Shown piece by piece: positions 47,055-59,644 of a stretch of 64,000 bases of DNA. The translations under genes were made by a program, and so were the position numbers. The notes under the pieces were generated by a model that saw only the letters and a program-made list of their open reading frames with translations, did not search any database and had not been told where the DNA came from. Source of the stretch: Asterella californica (taxonomy: Eukaryota > Streptophyta > Marchantiopsida > Marchantiales > Aytoniaceae); contig JAYKYS010000008.1 in assembly GCA_036924285.1 (NCBI GenBank), positions 14,059,001-14,123,000 of the forward strand, in the 5' to 3' direction. Numbering within the stretch: the first letter of the stretch is position 1; each line of letters opens with the position of its first letter.

Positions 47055-48337
47055 TCTAACTTTTTGATACAGGTTTCAAAAACATAACAGAATATATAAA
47101 ACAAAACAGAAATCCACAAAACAGATATTAAAAAAATGCTCCAGGGGTTGAACCCTTGAAGCCCCCAACTGGGCGTAGCATTTCATAGGAGCTGTTACAG
47201 CAACTCCTAGATTCGCTAACCGAGATGCATCATGCATGCAACTACAAAAGAACAGAAAAGTAGGCAGAAAGAAAAAAAGAAAAAAATTCAAACATTGTCG
47301 CTCAGACTATGCTTGGAAGCCAACAAAAACTTCACCTACATCGTGGAACTCTCGTTTTACTGCCTCTTCTAGCAAAGGAGGAAGTTCTGTTCGGTCCGCA
47401 TATCCCAGAAAAAATGCAAGTTCTCGATAAATGACAAAACGTTGCATTTTCGGAACGGTCTCGCTGTATGCTGCAGATACATAACACAGTAACTCATCCT
47501 CGATGTCTGGCTGATGTGCAAAAGCCTCTTCCAGCACAACAGTTTGAGCCACAGCCACAGCATAGTACGGAAAAGCTACCCGTAACTCAGATGCACTGAC
47601 TGTAAGCTGAGTGTCGCGTAGACAATTCCCGTTACGGACCAATGCAGATGCAGCTCGTCATCTGGACGAACTCACCAACTCTTTACTTTGTGCGGCATAG
47701 CTCGTTCTGGGACACGAGGCAGATGAACAGAACAGAAGCAGCGATACTCACAGAAGCAGCGAACAGAACAAAAAGACACGAGACTCACAGAAGCAACAAA
47801 ACTCAACAAAACATCCACGAAGACTGCACCAAGACAAGAAACGATCAATCCTGGCCCACCAAGGAAAAAAATCGATGCAGTATACTCAAGAAAGAAAACT
47901 CCAATCCCCACACTGGTGATATCTCATTGTCAAGCAGCGATCAATCTTGGCCCCACCAAGAAACGAAGCGATGCAGCACAGAAAAATAATCACAAAATAC
48001 TCCACGCAGGTGAATCCTCGTCAGAAAGCGACAGATGCTTGAGATGCTACAGGAAATTGAACCAAATCGTGATCGTCCACCACGATGATAATCAGGCACC
48101 AAAACGATAAATCAGCGCCCGCAGTGCGTCTCCAAAACTTCATTTTCACGATGACCTCAACGCTCGCAGCGCGGCTCGAAGACGATGGACAAGCAGGCCC
48201 GAATATTCCAATGCCAAACCCTAGAATAATGCTCGACTGTCAGGAAGAAGCTCAGGCAAGTGTCGGTGTTCTATACAAGGACCCAAGAGAATGCCACGTG
48301 GGTGGTTGGGGGTTTATATACCCCACTTGTGGTTTAA
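47055..48337 (-). repeat. Repeat C, minus copy with open frame
   Basis: The inverse of 18017-19272. On the minus strand it starts at 48337 with TTAAACCACAAG and a TATATAAA box (48318-48311), runs through a region with repeated CTGCTTCTGTGAG words, then an ORF, and ends next to the palindromic array. The TATA start and 3' tail suggest a transcribed unit of unknown class. Confidence 0.7.
47307..47642 (-). CDS. 111-aa protein of repeat C, unknown family
   Basis: ATG at 47642 to TAG at 47307. The sequence is mostly helical-looking (SASELRVAF, AVAQTVVLEEAF, DIEDELLCYVSAAYSE, ELPPLLEEAVKREF), soluble, with no signal peptide or membrane span. The other copy carries the same protein with one insertion and one CAA-to-TAA change, so substitutions between the copies could be tested for purifying selection. 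I do not recognise the family. It may be an exon of a longer gene, since a long leader separates it from the TATA box. Confidence 0.45.
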   Translation of the reverse strand: MVRNGNCLRDTQLTVSASELRVAFPYYAVAVAQTVVLEEAFAHQPDIEDELLCYVSAAYSETVPKMQRFVIYRELAFFLGYADRTELPPLLEEAVKREFHDVGEVFVGFQA

Positions 48338-51300
48338 GTTCGATCCCAATTAGTGTAAAATACTAAACACTTTGATGCTCTTTACTTTGGCACGTACAAA
48401 TGAGAGACTCGTTCGACTCTTGGTTTGACAACTGTCCCTTGATCAATTCGATGCATTAATAACTTTGGTGTATGGTGAAACAGAGCTTGATCATAGACCA
48501 AAGCGAAGAGAAAGTTCATTCTACAGCATCTTTATCCTCTAGATTTATGGTTTTATTCTCTTTTCTTTGGGAGTACGCATCGAAATGCTCTCGTGTAACA
48601 AACGTTTTATGATGAGAAATATAAAATAGAATTTGGTTTCGTTCTTTTCTTCTCAAGTTTTCAGAGTATAAAATTAATTTTCGTTTCATGCTTTCATTTG
48701 GAAAGGTTCGAACTTGAATTGTTTCCTCCTGTTTCTCTTCGTGTTAATTCAACATCTTTCTTCAACACCTCTTTCTGAATTCGTTTCCGTAACGTAATTT
48801 TCTTGGGGAATAGATTGCCACCAATATTACACTACTTCCAAAATTTAGTGTGGATAACACTATTTCAGTAGCCTTCAAGAAAACTGAGTACGCTTGAAAT
48901 GATAATACTTAAATTATTAATATCATTTCGTACTAATTCATGTCGCTTTAAACTCAACCGATTACTCATTCGGAGATATTCAATGATGGAAAACTAGAAA
49001 TAGTTATTGCAGTAGAGCGAAACACTGCTCTTCAAGAGTTAGTTATTGTCACAGGTTCAGTTCACTGTCTTGTGTTCTTCATTCATTGTTCACATCGTTA
49101 ACAGTGGAAGTCTGGGCAGATGGTTTAAAGGTGTTTCAGCTGTCTTCAGTGAGCAAAGTGTGTCTGAAGTTAATCTTTCGATATGGATGTAACGTCTTTG
49201 ACAGAATGTTCCTAGATTGTTGCTGCTGACATTAAATCTGTATTACAGCGAGTTGATAAAACGTATTGTCTGGAATATTTTACTGTTGTTAGCTATGGAT
49301 GGAATGAGGCTTGTTTATCTGAATGAATGCTCAAAAGTACAGATATGTATCTTTTTTAATGGTCCATCACACCATGACAAAGAATAGAGATAACTTTTTC
49401 TAAAAAACGGTGTGAAAATTAAAAGTTTTAAACCATCAACTTCAGATTGTGTGTTTAGTTCAAGAACACACCTCATCAACTCAAGAATGTTCAAGGACAT
49501 AAACTGTTGTTACAGTAATGTTTACAGTTACATATATATCTTCAAAATTTATTTCAGTCTTCAGATTTGACGTTAAGTCTAAATAGTGGTATTTGACTCT
49601 TAATCGGACAAAAATGCAAATTAATGTTGGTAACACTAATTAACCCGTATGGCTGAAAACCTGTATAGTCATGAATACTCATAAGCATATGTAGACAAGA
49701 TAAATTCGATAAAAGAGTTATCTAAGTTCGGAAAGAGAAGTAGCAATAATGATTAGTCTGATTAGCACCACCTTTGGTTTGAGTATCCGAGGTGGTTGTA
49801 TATACAGAGTTACAAGACCGGATATCTGATACATAGTAGTTTCAATCGTTTAAGGAACAGTTGTCATATCGTGAAATGACTAAAAGGTGAAAAGGTAGAT
49901 TAAGGATGATTTTCTAAACTTCTTAGACATGTAAACACATGAAACATTTGTACAAAGTTCATTAAGTAGAGTAAGATTCCAAGATTAATTCTTTATAAGA
50001 TGCAAATGAGGAAGAGTAGTCTATCAACAATCAGGAACTGATATTAAGAAAATCCTCATGATATCAGTAAAGATCAAAAGATTATATATCAACTTAAAAC
50101 TCTGACCTTCATAACTTTTTCAATTTATGATCATTTGCATCGGGAATGAGAACGCTATCAGTAATCAAGAAAAATTTTATTGATATCAAGAGATAGACGC
50201 AGACTTCTATAACTATCACAGTTATCATTTATCAATTTTTATAACTATCCAATTTATAATAATTAAATCTTTATAGTTATCGATTTTGGTAACTATCACA
50301 ATTATAGTTATCGAGTTTGATATCTATAAAAATATCAAACTCGATATTTGAAACAAAACGAAAATAAGTTGGAGGTTAATTTGACGAGTCAACACTGATG
50401 TGGCACCATGCATGGTAGCCACTTGACGTGTTACACGCAAGCCATGGAATCCTTTCTCACAATAACAAGTGGTGGCAATAGAGCAGCTTGTGGAGGACAA
50501 GTAGATGGCAATACAACAACTCTCACTAGACCTTCTTCTTCTTCAAACGTAGATATGTTAGCTGCCAAAAAGCTAGGCTATTTTCTCATAGGTGTAAGAA
50601 TAGATTTGGGGCACGAACCTGGATTCTGAGATCTACGTTTTGGGGAGTAAAATCTCAGTTTCAATTTTCAAACTGAGGTTCAGGGTTAAGACTTTCATGT
50701 GGGGATTCAAGGCTTAATTTCAGTTAGACATGGAGGGTCGTACTTCAATGGTCACAACTTTTTGTCAAGATCTCAGTTGTTTTTGTTTTTAGTACCATTG
50801 GAAAGAGTTTGGCAAGGGCTTTCCAACACCACCACAGTTATCATTTTTGGGACTATGTTATGGAAGTTGTGAGCTTGTAAAGTATGAGCAGGTCTAAGTG
50901 AAATATATCAGATTTTTTTCATTATTGGAGCGCAAAATTATATTCTCGAGTTGAAATTTTGAAATTTGGATCCAAGACCTCGATCCTGAAATCAAGGTTG
51001 GGAGTTTTATTATTTTGAAAGTGGATTTGGTAGGTCTTGAACTTAGATACTGAAATCAAAGAGGAGGAGAAGAGAGTTTTTTATCAATCGTAACTGTGGC
51101 TACGGATTCAGTTGTAAGTGAAATATGTATATTGGAAAGACAACCCAAAAGGTTCTCAATGAAACAATAATCATTGGAAATAGAAATGGCAAGCATTTGA
51201 AGTTTGCATACACTTTTAGGGTGTAGAAAAATCAATTTAGTATTTGAAACTCCACACTTGAGGTTATAAACTTTCTCACACTACTAGATTACATTTTGCA

Positions 51301-52403
51301 GCTAGTAGTACAATGCTTTCATGAAATCTCATAAGACATCATTTGTTGAGTCTTTAGACATTATGATTTTCTTCTTGAGAGACGAAGATGTCTCCGAAGG
51401 TTCACTAGTTAATTTTGTTAAACATAGATGTAAGTAAAATATGGCTCTTTACTCTAGAAAAAACTTTTTTTTTTAAGCAAGATATTTTATATCCTTTTCT
51501 GAAGTTTACAAAAGATTCTAAAATTTTGGAAATAATATTTTTACTTTTACAATACTTTTTCTTTTATATTTAACTGGAAAATATAATCGAATATTGGATT
51601 GGCTTGACTCCCAAGTAGTATGGACAAATACTAAATGTGTCAAAGTGAACCTCTTGAGACTAGGTCTAGAGTCTGTAATTGACCAATCCATATATTTATA
51701 CAAGAGATTTTTAGGATTTCTGTGTATAAAGTGATCTCAGTTTTGAGAATAGCTTTTTGCTACACTTTTATGAAATTTCATACGGACTGAATAGATGTAT
51801 GATTGTGAACTCAATGAGCAGTATGAGTGAACTGCATACAGAGCTGGATAGTAGTTTTAGTTCTTGACTTCGATGAATGTGTTTGAGGTCTGATGGGGTT
51901 TCTTTATAAGAACTGAATTCCATAGGATTGTTATAAAAGAAGTTGGATTGATTTTTTTATATTTAATGAGAAAATAATCTATACAAAAGAGAATAATTAA
52001 ACTAACCATAGAATAAATTAAAAATGTATATTTAGGATTCAACTTGTATCGAGATCCATAACAGCAATATCATGATCATATCATGTTTTACATAAAGGTT
52101 GTTAATGAAATATGTGGTTCTTGGCTATGGGAGAAATCGCACATAAAAAGACAGAAAGAAAAACAACCATGAAATAACACTCCAGATATGTCAAATCCTC
52201 ATTTTACGTAAAATTCTTTGTTCTCTCTATAAGCACAAACTGATAAAACAAACCAACATTGTCGTGTGATAGATGAGATCATACTATGAATCTAAAGTGT
52301 AAGTTATATTGATAAGAGTTTCAACAAAGGACATGCAACATCCTGAAGAAATAAATATTTTTACGTAAATATCTGGAGAAGCTATTGTAGCAACTCTCCT
52401 GCA
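48338..52403. other. AT-rich gene-poor region
   Basis: No ORF longer than about 75 codons and none with family resemblance. 50160-50350 is full of ATAACTATC-type words and includes an exact inverted repeat, 50309-50323 with 50332-50346 (TATCGAGTTTGATAT, loop of 8). Nothing else was recognised. Confidence 0.5.
50309..50346. other. Perfect 15-bp inverted repeat
   Basis: Arms TATCGAGTTTGATAT and complement with loop CTATAAAA, in an AT-rich repeat-like stretch. Confidence 0.75.
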
Positions 52404-52762
52404 TGAAGCGAGATTCCTGGAGTGAAGTTGTTGAACGAGGTTCCATGGAGGAGGTTCTTGAAGTGAGATTTCAGGGAGGAAGTTCTTGAAGTAAAATTCC
52501 TGAAGCGCAGTTTCAAGGAGAAAGTTCTTGAAGAGAAGTTTTTGAAGGAAGTTCAAGAGAGGAGGTTCTTGAAGTGAGTTTCCAGAGAAGAAGTTCCTGA
52601 AGCGAGGTTCCAGGGAGGAGCTTCAGTTCTTGAAACGAGGTTCTAGGGAAGAACTTCCTGAAGTGAAGTTCTAAGGAGGAAATTTGTGAAGCGGGGTTCC
52701 AGCGAGGAAGTTACTAAAGTGAGGTTCATGAGACAAGGTTCATGAAGCGAAGTCTTTAGTGC
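52404..52762. repeat. Minisatellite of 14-bp units in 28-bp dimers
   Basis: The stretch can be cut into consecutive units of mostly 14 bases. They alternate between a TTCTTGAAGCGAGG type and a TTCCAGGGAGGAAG type. Most units are diverged, and a few carry insertions (for example near 52620). The frame open on the minus strand through the array is a by-product of the repeat. Confidence 0.8.
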
Positions 52763-55700
52763 AAGTCTCGAGCTCTAAACTTTAGAATGACATAGCTCAA
52801 TAACTAAAGTTTCATTTGAGCTGATTTCTTTTGTTCTAGGAAGCTTACATCCTGAACTACAATCCTTGGAAATTCCGACAGGAATTGTCTTAGATAAGCT
52901 GACCTGTTCAAATTCCGAGATTTTTTTATTAAGCATATGAAGTGACACTTGAGTCTTCGACGCATAGTGAAGAGTAGTGATATGTTGACATTTAGCATGA
53001 TCTTCATGAATATCTTTATTTAGATATATTAGTCACGTATTAGAAAATCTATTTCAGATGAACTTCATGATGCATGTGCCTTCTTGAGGAAGAGCGCTTT
53101 ATGAATAGATGAAAGCTATAAGTAAGAAACGGAGAGAAAGAGGAAGAGAAAATTTGGGTCAGTAAAAAAAATTACACAAAGAAATTCTATCTGGATGGAA
53201 TGATCTGATTGAATTTCCCGTGTGCGTCAGAACTGGGCGGTGTCTTGGACAATTCATTTGTCACATCCAGGAGACTCATTCTCGCTTAAGACAGAACTCT
53301 CGCTTCACAACAACATAGTCAACAAGTCTGTAATAAGTCTATGAATCTAAAGTCTGAGTATGAGTCTAAAGTCTAAAGTCCTGTGTATGAGTCTAATGAC
53401 TCAAACACAGGGTTGAAGTAAGGAAAACATCTCTTCAAACCAAAATCTTCACAACAATATCTAGTAATCCAAAACATGATCTTACTATATCATTGTACAT
53501 ACTTGTAGCATAAACAAGCTATATACAAGTCCACATCACCAACTAGAGTCCAAATGAATAAAAAATACTCAATGTAACGAAAGAATCAAAAAAATCTATA
53601 TGCAAACTGCCTCCTTTCATTAATCTGTCTTCAAATATTGTACATTCTTTAGATTTTGAGCAAGAAGGTCTCTTGCATCCTTAGTATAGTTTTGCTGACC
53701 ACTAATTACCCAGTTATCCTTAATAATCTAGAGCTTCGTTTAATTCTTCTATCTCGAACTCCATAACGTCGATATTAAGCATCCAAATGAAGTGCTCACG
53801 AGAAGCTTATAACGAGCTCTACCCTTGATGCAGTGAGAATGAATATTAAAAAGTTGAATAAAAGATCAAGTTTTTATCTATGAAAAGTCTTTGGAATGAT
53901 ATTGTGTCATCTTAAAATTGGAGCTTCAGTAAAATCTATTATGTGAAATAACAACGAAAAGGTTGGAATAAGTTGTTGCTGGAAAGTCCTAAATGAACAA
54001 TAGCGATAGATCATGAACATCTCAAGTGTCATGTGTTGTAATGTGCGAGTGTGCATGTTGTAAATCGTGAGATAAGTTCAAAAGGTATTTTTTTTGGATG
54101 ATGAAAGTTATGATATCTTTGTTTGCTGAACTATCTTTTATACTATTTCCTTAGATCAATGCGAGAAAATCCTTGAAATGATACAGCATAGATAACAAAT
54201 ATCAGTTAAACTTTAAGTTGAGTCAAGTTTCATGAGTACTGATGAGAAATTCAAACATTTTAAAACAAGGGATTATCAGCCTCTTGTTGTTGTTTATAGA
54301 CCGTTTTGATTATTGGATGCAAACAAGTTTAGAATGTAGATTAAGTTAATCAAGTGAATTATTTTTGTCTCCAATCCGAAGTAATATCTTGAGAGGTACA
54401 CTAGTTAATTTAATTAAATATAGAGAGTATTAAGTAAAAGGGCGTGTCAAAGCTAGAACTTTAGAAGAATATTCGTCTCTCGCGGATGAGTGTTACTGTT
54501 GCAGCCAAGAGGCCACGGACGTTTCCTGCGGCCACTTCTGAAGGCGTCTGCCAAAAACTACGATGGCAGTCTCTAACTTATCTTTTGTTCCAGTCGGTCG
54601 TATGTTTCAGCCATAAGTAAATTCAGTACTTCGAAAATTTATCATAGTTTTCAAGAAAAAGAGTAAAAAAGTAAATACTTTCAGTGATACGATAACACCT
54701 AATAGATACAAGGCTCTAGACAAAGCTGTCCTTGGACAAACTATGGCTTTTTCCTTCTGGACGTTACAAAACTTTTTGTTTTAGCTCTTATACGCACTAA
54801 TATAAAGTTTTTCATTCCAAAGAGTAAAATTAGAATATTCTTGGAAAAAATGATGTTATTATTTCTTTAGATATATTAAAGCACGAAAACCATAAAATTT
54901 AAAAAACCTATTTTGCAACAAATCATACAACAGTATATAAATAATTTATAAAAGCTATAAACCAGATACGTAATTTAAAACCTTACTCATAAGTGCTTTA
55001 GATAGATAGGTCAAAATGAGCCTCTGAAAGTAACATCTGATCGTTAGGTGAAGTTCTCTTCAAAAATCTAAAAAGAAAAAGTATCAGAAGATATATAAAC
55101 CACTTCCGCAATGTTTTCAGAATAATACTTTTATATAACAGCAACTATATGTTGATGTATAAGTTTGATTGTACAACACCAAATGTGTGTTTGCATTACT
55201 CTCATTGGATGCTTTGAAGCTCCATGCATGGAAGCTGATCATTTCCTGTCCACTGGATCAATATGGGAATTCGAAGTTACCGTATGATTATTATCCCGTA
55301 GTCTATGAATTATAATCGTATCATGTCTGAAAACATCAAATCCTCTTGTTTCTGTTCATGCTGCGTGGAGAGAGATGAAATGCGCAATATTGTAGTGCCC
55401 TTGGTGATCTTCACGTGCATAGTTGCTGGTTGTTCGAGTTCCTGTTGAGTAATTTGGAGCACAGCTGGCTGTCTGTCTGACCGACTAACTAACCTCTGCT
55501 TTCCTTCCCATGCAGCGTCTACAGGATATTTGCTATTATGGAGCTCGTGAACTCATGGCAACTTTATCTTCATGACACTTCGACTGTCTAACAGAGAGAC
55601 GTCGATCCTCGAAGCTCGAGATGAAGCTCGAGTCGGACGCTTCTCCATCGTTGCAATCGCCGAGCATGAAGCTCCTGTACCATGTTCTACCAATCTCCTT

Positions 55701-56330
55701 ACAGAGTCCAGAGATGCGTGTTCTGAGCAGTTGTACAATCTTCGAGACAATCGACTGTCAAGAAATGAATGACGACTACATTTCGCGACAGTGATGGTGA
55801 TGCCAGTGCTCTCTTGTACTGGCCCAGAAACTTATGCCACAGTTCTCACGGAGAACTAGTAGTGCAGTGTGCGGAACTAGAGTATGTCTTCCTCCCAGCT
55901 TTATGTATCTGTTCAGGTGCCGACCCTGATCAGTTCATCGATGTTGTTCTCTCTGCTGAATGACTAGAGCCTTAAAAAGCTCAGCTCCCCTCTCTCATGA
56001 CACAATTTAAGTTTTCAAGTACATTCTTGGGAAGAATAGAGATAACTACCAGGATGATCATATTTCGTCTAGAATCCACCATTGCCAATTAGACAAACAA
56101 CTTCTCCTTAGACTTAATCGAGCCTGCCCACAATCGCCTGAAACTCAACCAGTCGCATAAGCAACGAGTTTTTCATGGCCTTCGTGCGTGCGTTCACGTA
56201 CGTTTGGGACATCAATCGCATGCCCGGTCGAGGACCACAAAGAGATGGACCATAAAGGAGGAAGAGCATATGATATCGTAAAAGGTCCCTGGGACCAATA
56301 CCGCACACTTAACCTTACCATGACGCTCTC

Positions 56331-56376
56331 CTCTCCTACCCATGCATAAAGCCGGGTAGGAGAGGCTTTATGCATG
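56331..56376. other. Interleaved inverted repeats A-B-A'-B'
   Basis: A (CTCTCCTACCC, 56331-56341), B (ATGCATAAAGCC, 56342-56353), A' (56354-56364) and B' (GGCTTTATGCAT, 56364-56375) follow each other without spacers; each primed block is the exact complement of its partner. In single-stranded form this order allows a pseudoknot rather than a simple hairpin. Confidence 0.85.
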
Positions 56377-56782
56377 GCTAACAACAACGTATAACAGTTC
56401 AACAAATCACTTATCGACCAAAGCAGGATGACCTTTCCACGAGACCCTTTCATTAGTTCTCATCACTCAACTATCAAGGTTCTGCTAACTCCGTCCGTTG
56501 CCCCTCCTTCAGATTCCAGACCTCCCGTCCGTGGCTAAGTTACCAACTAGCGACAGAGAGCGAGCAACTTCTGTGCAGTCTGTGAGCCTCAAAAGTAAAC
56601 ACGGCCAATCCACAATCATCAAGCATGAACGAGTCGAAGGAGTAAGGGCTGCGAAGAGAGTAAGCGTCATACTCTGTGGTACCGTACGCAGATGACAAAC
56701 CTGAAGGATGATCTGTTTCTCTGTGACCATCATCATAAATCCATCCCAAATAACTGCATCATAACATCATGTGCCTTTGTTC

Positions 56783-56842
56783 TTAAACCACAGGTTCGGG
56801 TATATTAGCCGGGGATATACCACCGCTAATCAGTTTAGTCGC
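56783..56842 (+). repeat. Short motif shared with 42674-42737
   Basis: Both contain TTAAACCACA, then a near-palindrome TTAGC...GCTAA with a central GGATAT, then AATCAGTTTAGTCGC. The first part also resembles the start of repeat C (18019). They may be solo ends of a small transposon family. Confidence 0.5.
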
Positions 56843-57756
56843 CGATAAAGTAAAATTAGACAAGGGAGGCTAGCCTACTGTATCTGCGGTTTCTTCTATA
56901 CAAATCATTATACGTCTTCAGTATACATGCCATGTACCAAAATGACCAGAAGGACGAGGGCTTTGAAATGAGGCATACTTCGAGTGACACAGAGATCGGA
57001 TGGTCTGTCATTTGTCTCAAAAAGCTAGGTGTCTTCACAGGCACGTAAACAGAATATCTTGAAAATTTAAAAATTTAAAAATTTCTCATATACATTGATA
57101 GCTTGTTCAGAACAGAATGACTGTCACTGTAAACGCGGAGAGTTATCGGAACATTATGTTTTTATTTCTTAAGGGAGTCAATAATGATCTGACCGATGGA
57201 CCGATGGGCGTGCCGTGAAACTCTGAAGCTGCCGGATTCAGTTCTCGAGCTGTCTTTAGAACTGTATTTTTGGAAAAGGAATAGCTGATAGAAAAGAGCT
57301 GAATAGAGATGGAGTTATTGTCGTTTAGCGTCCGTGTTTAACGGTGTCTGAAACTTCGGGGAGTTAGAAAAATCCAGCCCTTGGCTATGGCGGCCAACGC
57401 GAAATAACAAGAGAAAGGGCAAATTGTAGGTGTGGTCTCCTCGGATTCGCGCGGTGAAATCGAGGAGGGCCTCTTCACGAGGTGATTTGAAACGAGCAGA
57501 ACGGAGAAAGTGTAGTGTTGTGAGAACCAGAGATAAATCAATCCGAAGAAATCGAGAACAGATACAGAACACAGTTTATTTTCACAGCAGAGGAGAGAGA
57601 GAAATAGTCGTTCGACTATGCGAACACGAACCCGCCAAACTACGGAATAATCAGAACCACATCAGCTACGCTAAACGAGATTACCAATACGCATCAAGTG
57701 CTAGTGAACCAAGACGAAGAGTGTGTAAGACCCGCAAGAAGCAGAAGGCGGGAACC

Positions 57757-59631
57757 ATGTCGGAGCTGGAAATAACGGGGCTGATTGCTGAGAAAGTGCT
57801 ATCTAACAGAGAAAAAGCTGGACTGAAGGAGAACGCAGGAGCAGTACAGACAGGGACCACAGCTTCACAAGGGGGGGACCCAGTTGGACTGCAAGCACCT
57901 GCCACGCATAGCCATATGCACATGGGAGAAAAAGTACAAACGGCATCGAAGTCAGAACACAGCCAACAGAAGGAATGGCCCCAGCAAAGCCAGCATGTCA
58001 GGACGGAGAGCAACATTGCAACGAAAGAAACAACGACGAATGCTCACGTACCTCAGAAATTGACTTTCGACAGAAGACTGCCAAAGTAGAAAGAGACACA
58101 TGAAGACAACAAACGGAAATCACCTGGAAATCAGCGATGACGTCGGTAGAATGTGTTAAGCGAAACATTAGCCGATTCAAAGGAGAAGCGGGGGAAAAAA
58201 AAGGATCCCTACCCGGAAGTACACGATGGCAGGCAATACGGGAGAGAAGAAAAGGAGGATCACAAGGCAACAATCGAGATGCTGAGAAAGAAGACTCAAC
58301 CAACAGAAAGACAAAAGGTGGTATCCGTCATCATCAACGCACAAATGGTGCTCAACAGGATGCAGATGCTAAAAGAACGGGTCTTCATCCTCTACACAGT
58401 TGATGTCACACCGTCTAGGGACGCCGTAAAAGAATGGGCAGAGTCCATTCTCACACAGGAGCTTGGGATAGTAATGGAGAAAATCCGAATGTTAAACCGA
58501 AGGTGTTTTCTCATTACAGTGGACTCGGAGGACCAACGAGATAAAATCCTGACAGCCACTCCTCTATACATGGGCAGGAATATGAATTTTGCGTTTCCTT
58601 GGGAACCAACCTTTGACCCGTCGGCCATCCATATGAAGAAAACGCCTGTATGGATGGAACTACCAGACATCCACCCACACTATGAAAGTTTTGGAAGTGA
58701 GCTATTATCCACCATCCGCGAAGTCTTGTACATCACCAATGAAACGAGTGTATGTAAATATATGTGCATCAGAGATTGTGTGCTCTTAAACCTAAATGAG
58801 GCACTCCCGGATGTGTTAAATGTGAACAATGAGGATGGGGGAGGAGCATACTTACAAAAGATTGTGTACATGAGCATGCCAGATGCTTGTTTTGCTTGCC
58901 ACAAGCGAGGTCACCTAGCAAGGAACTGCCCGGAGAAAGCAAGTAAAACGCCAGTGAGAAACCAAGCATTGAATCGGGCATAACAGAAACGACCGAAGCA
59001 GCAAGCAGCTATGCCCAAGGTGCAAGAAGAGGCCACCAGCGCTGACGATTTCATCCACGTTGAAGGAGACAAGACGAAACCACATAAAGAGTGTCCAGTC
59101 GAAGACGCAACGGCGAAAACAACCAACTGCTTCCAAGTTTTGACCACCACGGAGGAAGAAGAGCTGACAAGGAAAAACGAGAAAGAAGAACATGGAGGCT
59201 CACAAACCAGCTCGAAGCTGGAAGGAACCAGGGAAAATGGGCAGGAGGTGCTGCACGAGAAATCTCAAAATCTGAAGGAAGGCCAGACGACGGAGGATCC
59301 GATGGAAGTTAGTAAAGAAAAAAGAAAGCGAGGGGAGGACGAAAGTGAGTCATACCTGGATCAAGAACTGGGAAACGAGAAGACCGGGCAGACGATCAAC
59401 GAGCAAGAAGAAACAAGGAGCGAAAAGATACTAGAAAACAGACAATCTAGTGACAAGGAGAGCAAGAAGAGTACCAATGATATAGACAGTGAGCTCAGAG
59501 GGAAGACAAGCGAGAGCAGCAACCAGAAGCACGGCGATGAAAGAATAGAGAGAAGTGAGCAGGAGACACAACTTATAAAACAGAGCGCCAAGAGAACAGG
59601 AAGGGCACCAGGTGCGCTGAGAAGACTCTAA
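57757..59631 (+). pseudogene. LINE ORF1, nucleic-acid-binding protein
   Basis: One frame from ATG 57757 (ACCATGTC context) to TAA 59631, interrupted by TAG 58087, TGA near 58138, TAG near 58147 and TAA 58981. The middle part (about 58300-58850: FILYTVDVTPSRDAVKEWA, RRCFLITVDSEDQRDKIL, TPVWMELPDIHPHY) resembles the DUF4283-type RNA-binding domain of plant LINEs. A canonical CX2CX4HX4C knuckle (CFACHKRGHLARNC) follows near 58885-58930. The tail after 59011 is a long E/K/S-rich, low-complexity region. The frame is also open upstream to ATG 57430, so a longer N-terminus is possible. It would coat LINE RNA; this copy is inactive. Confidence 0.78.
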
Positions 59632-59644
59632 ACTGTTGCAATTG

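Larger units (their letters stand above)
52763..57310. other. AT-rich region without supported genes
   Basis: Only short frames on both strands. 55553-55772 is open on both strands, which is typical of chance. A GC-richer patch lies at about 54475-54600. Structural repeats at 56331-56376 and a motif at 56783-56842 are listed separately. Confidence 0.5.

Noticed and set aside
50408..50629. 73-aa plus-strand ORF
   Set aside because: No family resemblance and no promoter or splice context; its length is within chance.
52284..52556. 90-aa minus-strand ORF
   Set aside because: It is a translation of the 14-bp minisatellite and has no other support.
55553..55772. Overlapping ORFs on both strands
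   Set aside because: Open on both strands in the same place, typical of chance in a stop-poor stretch.
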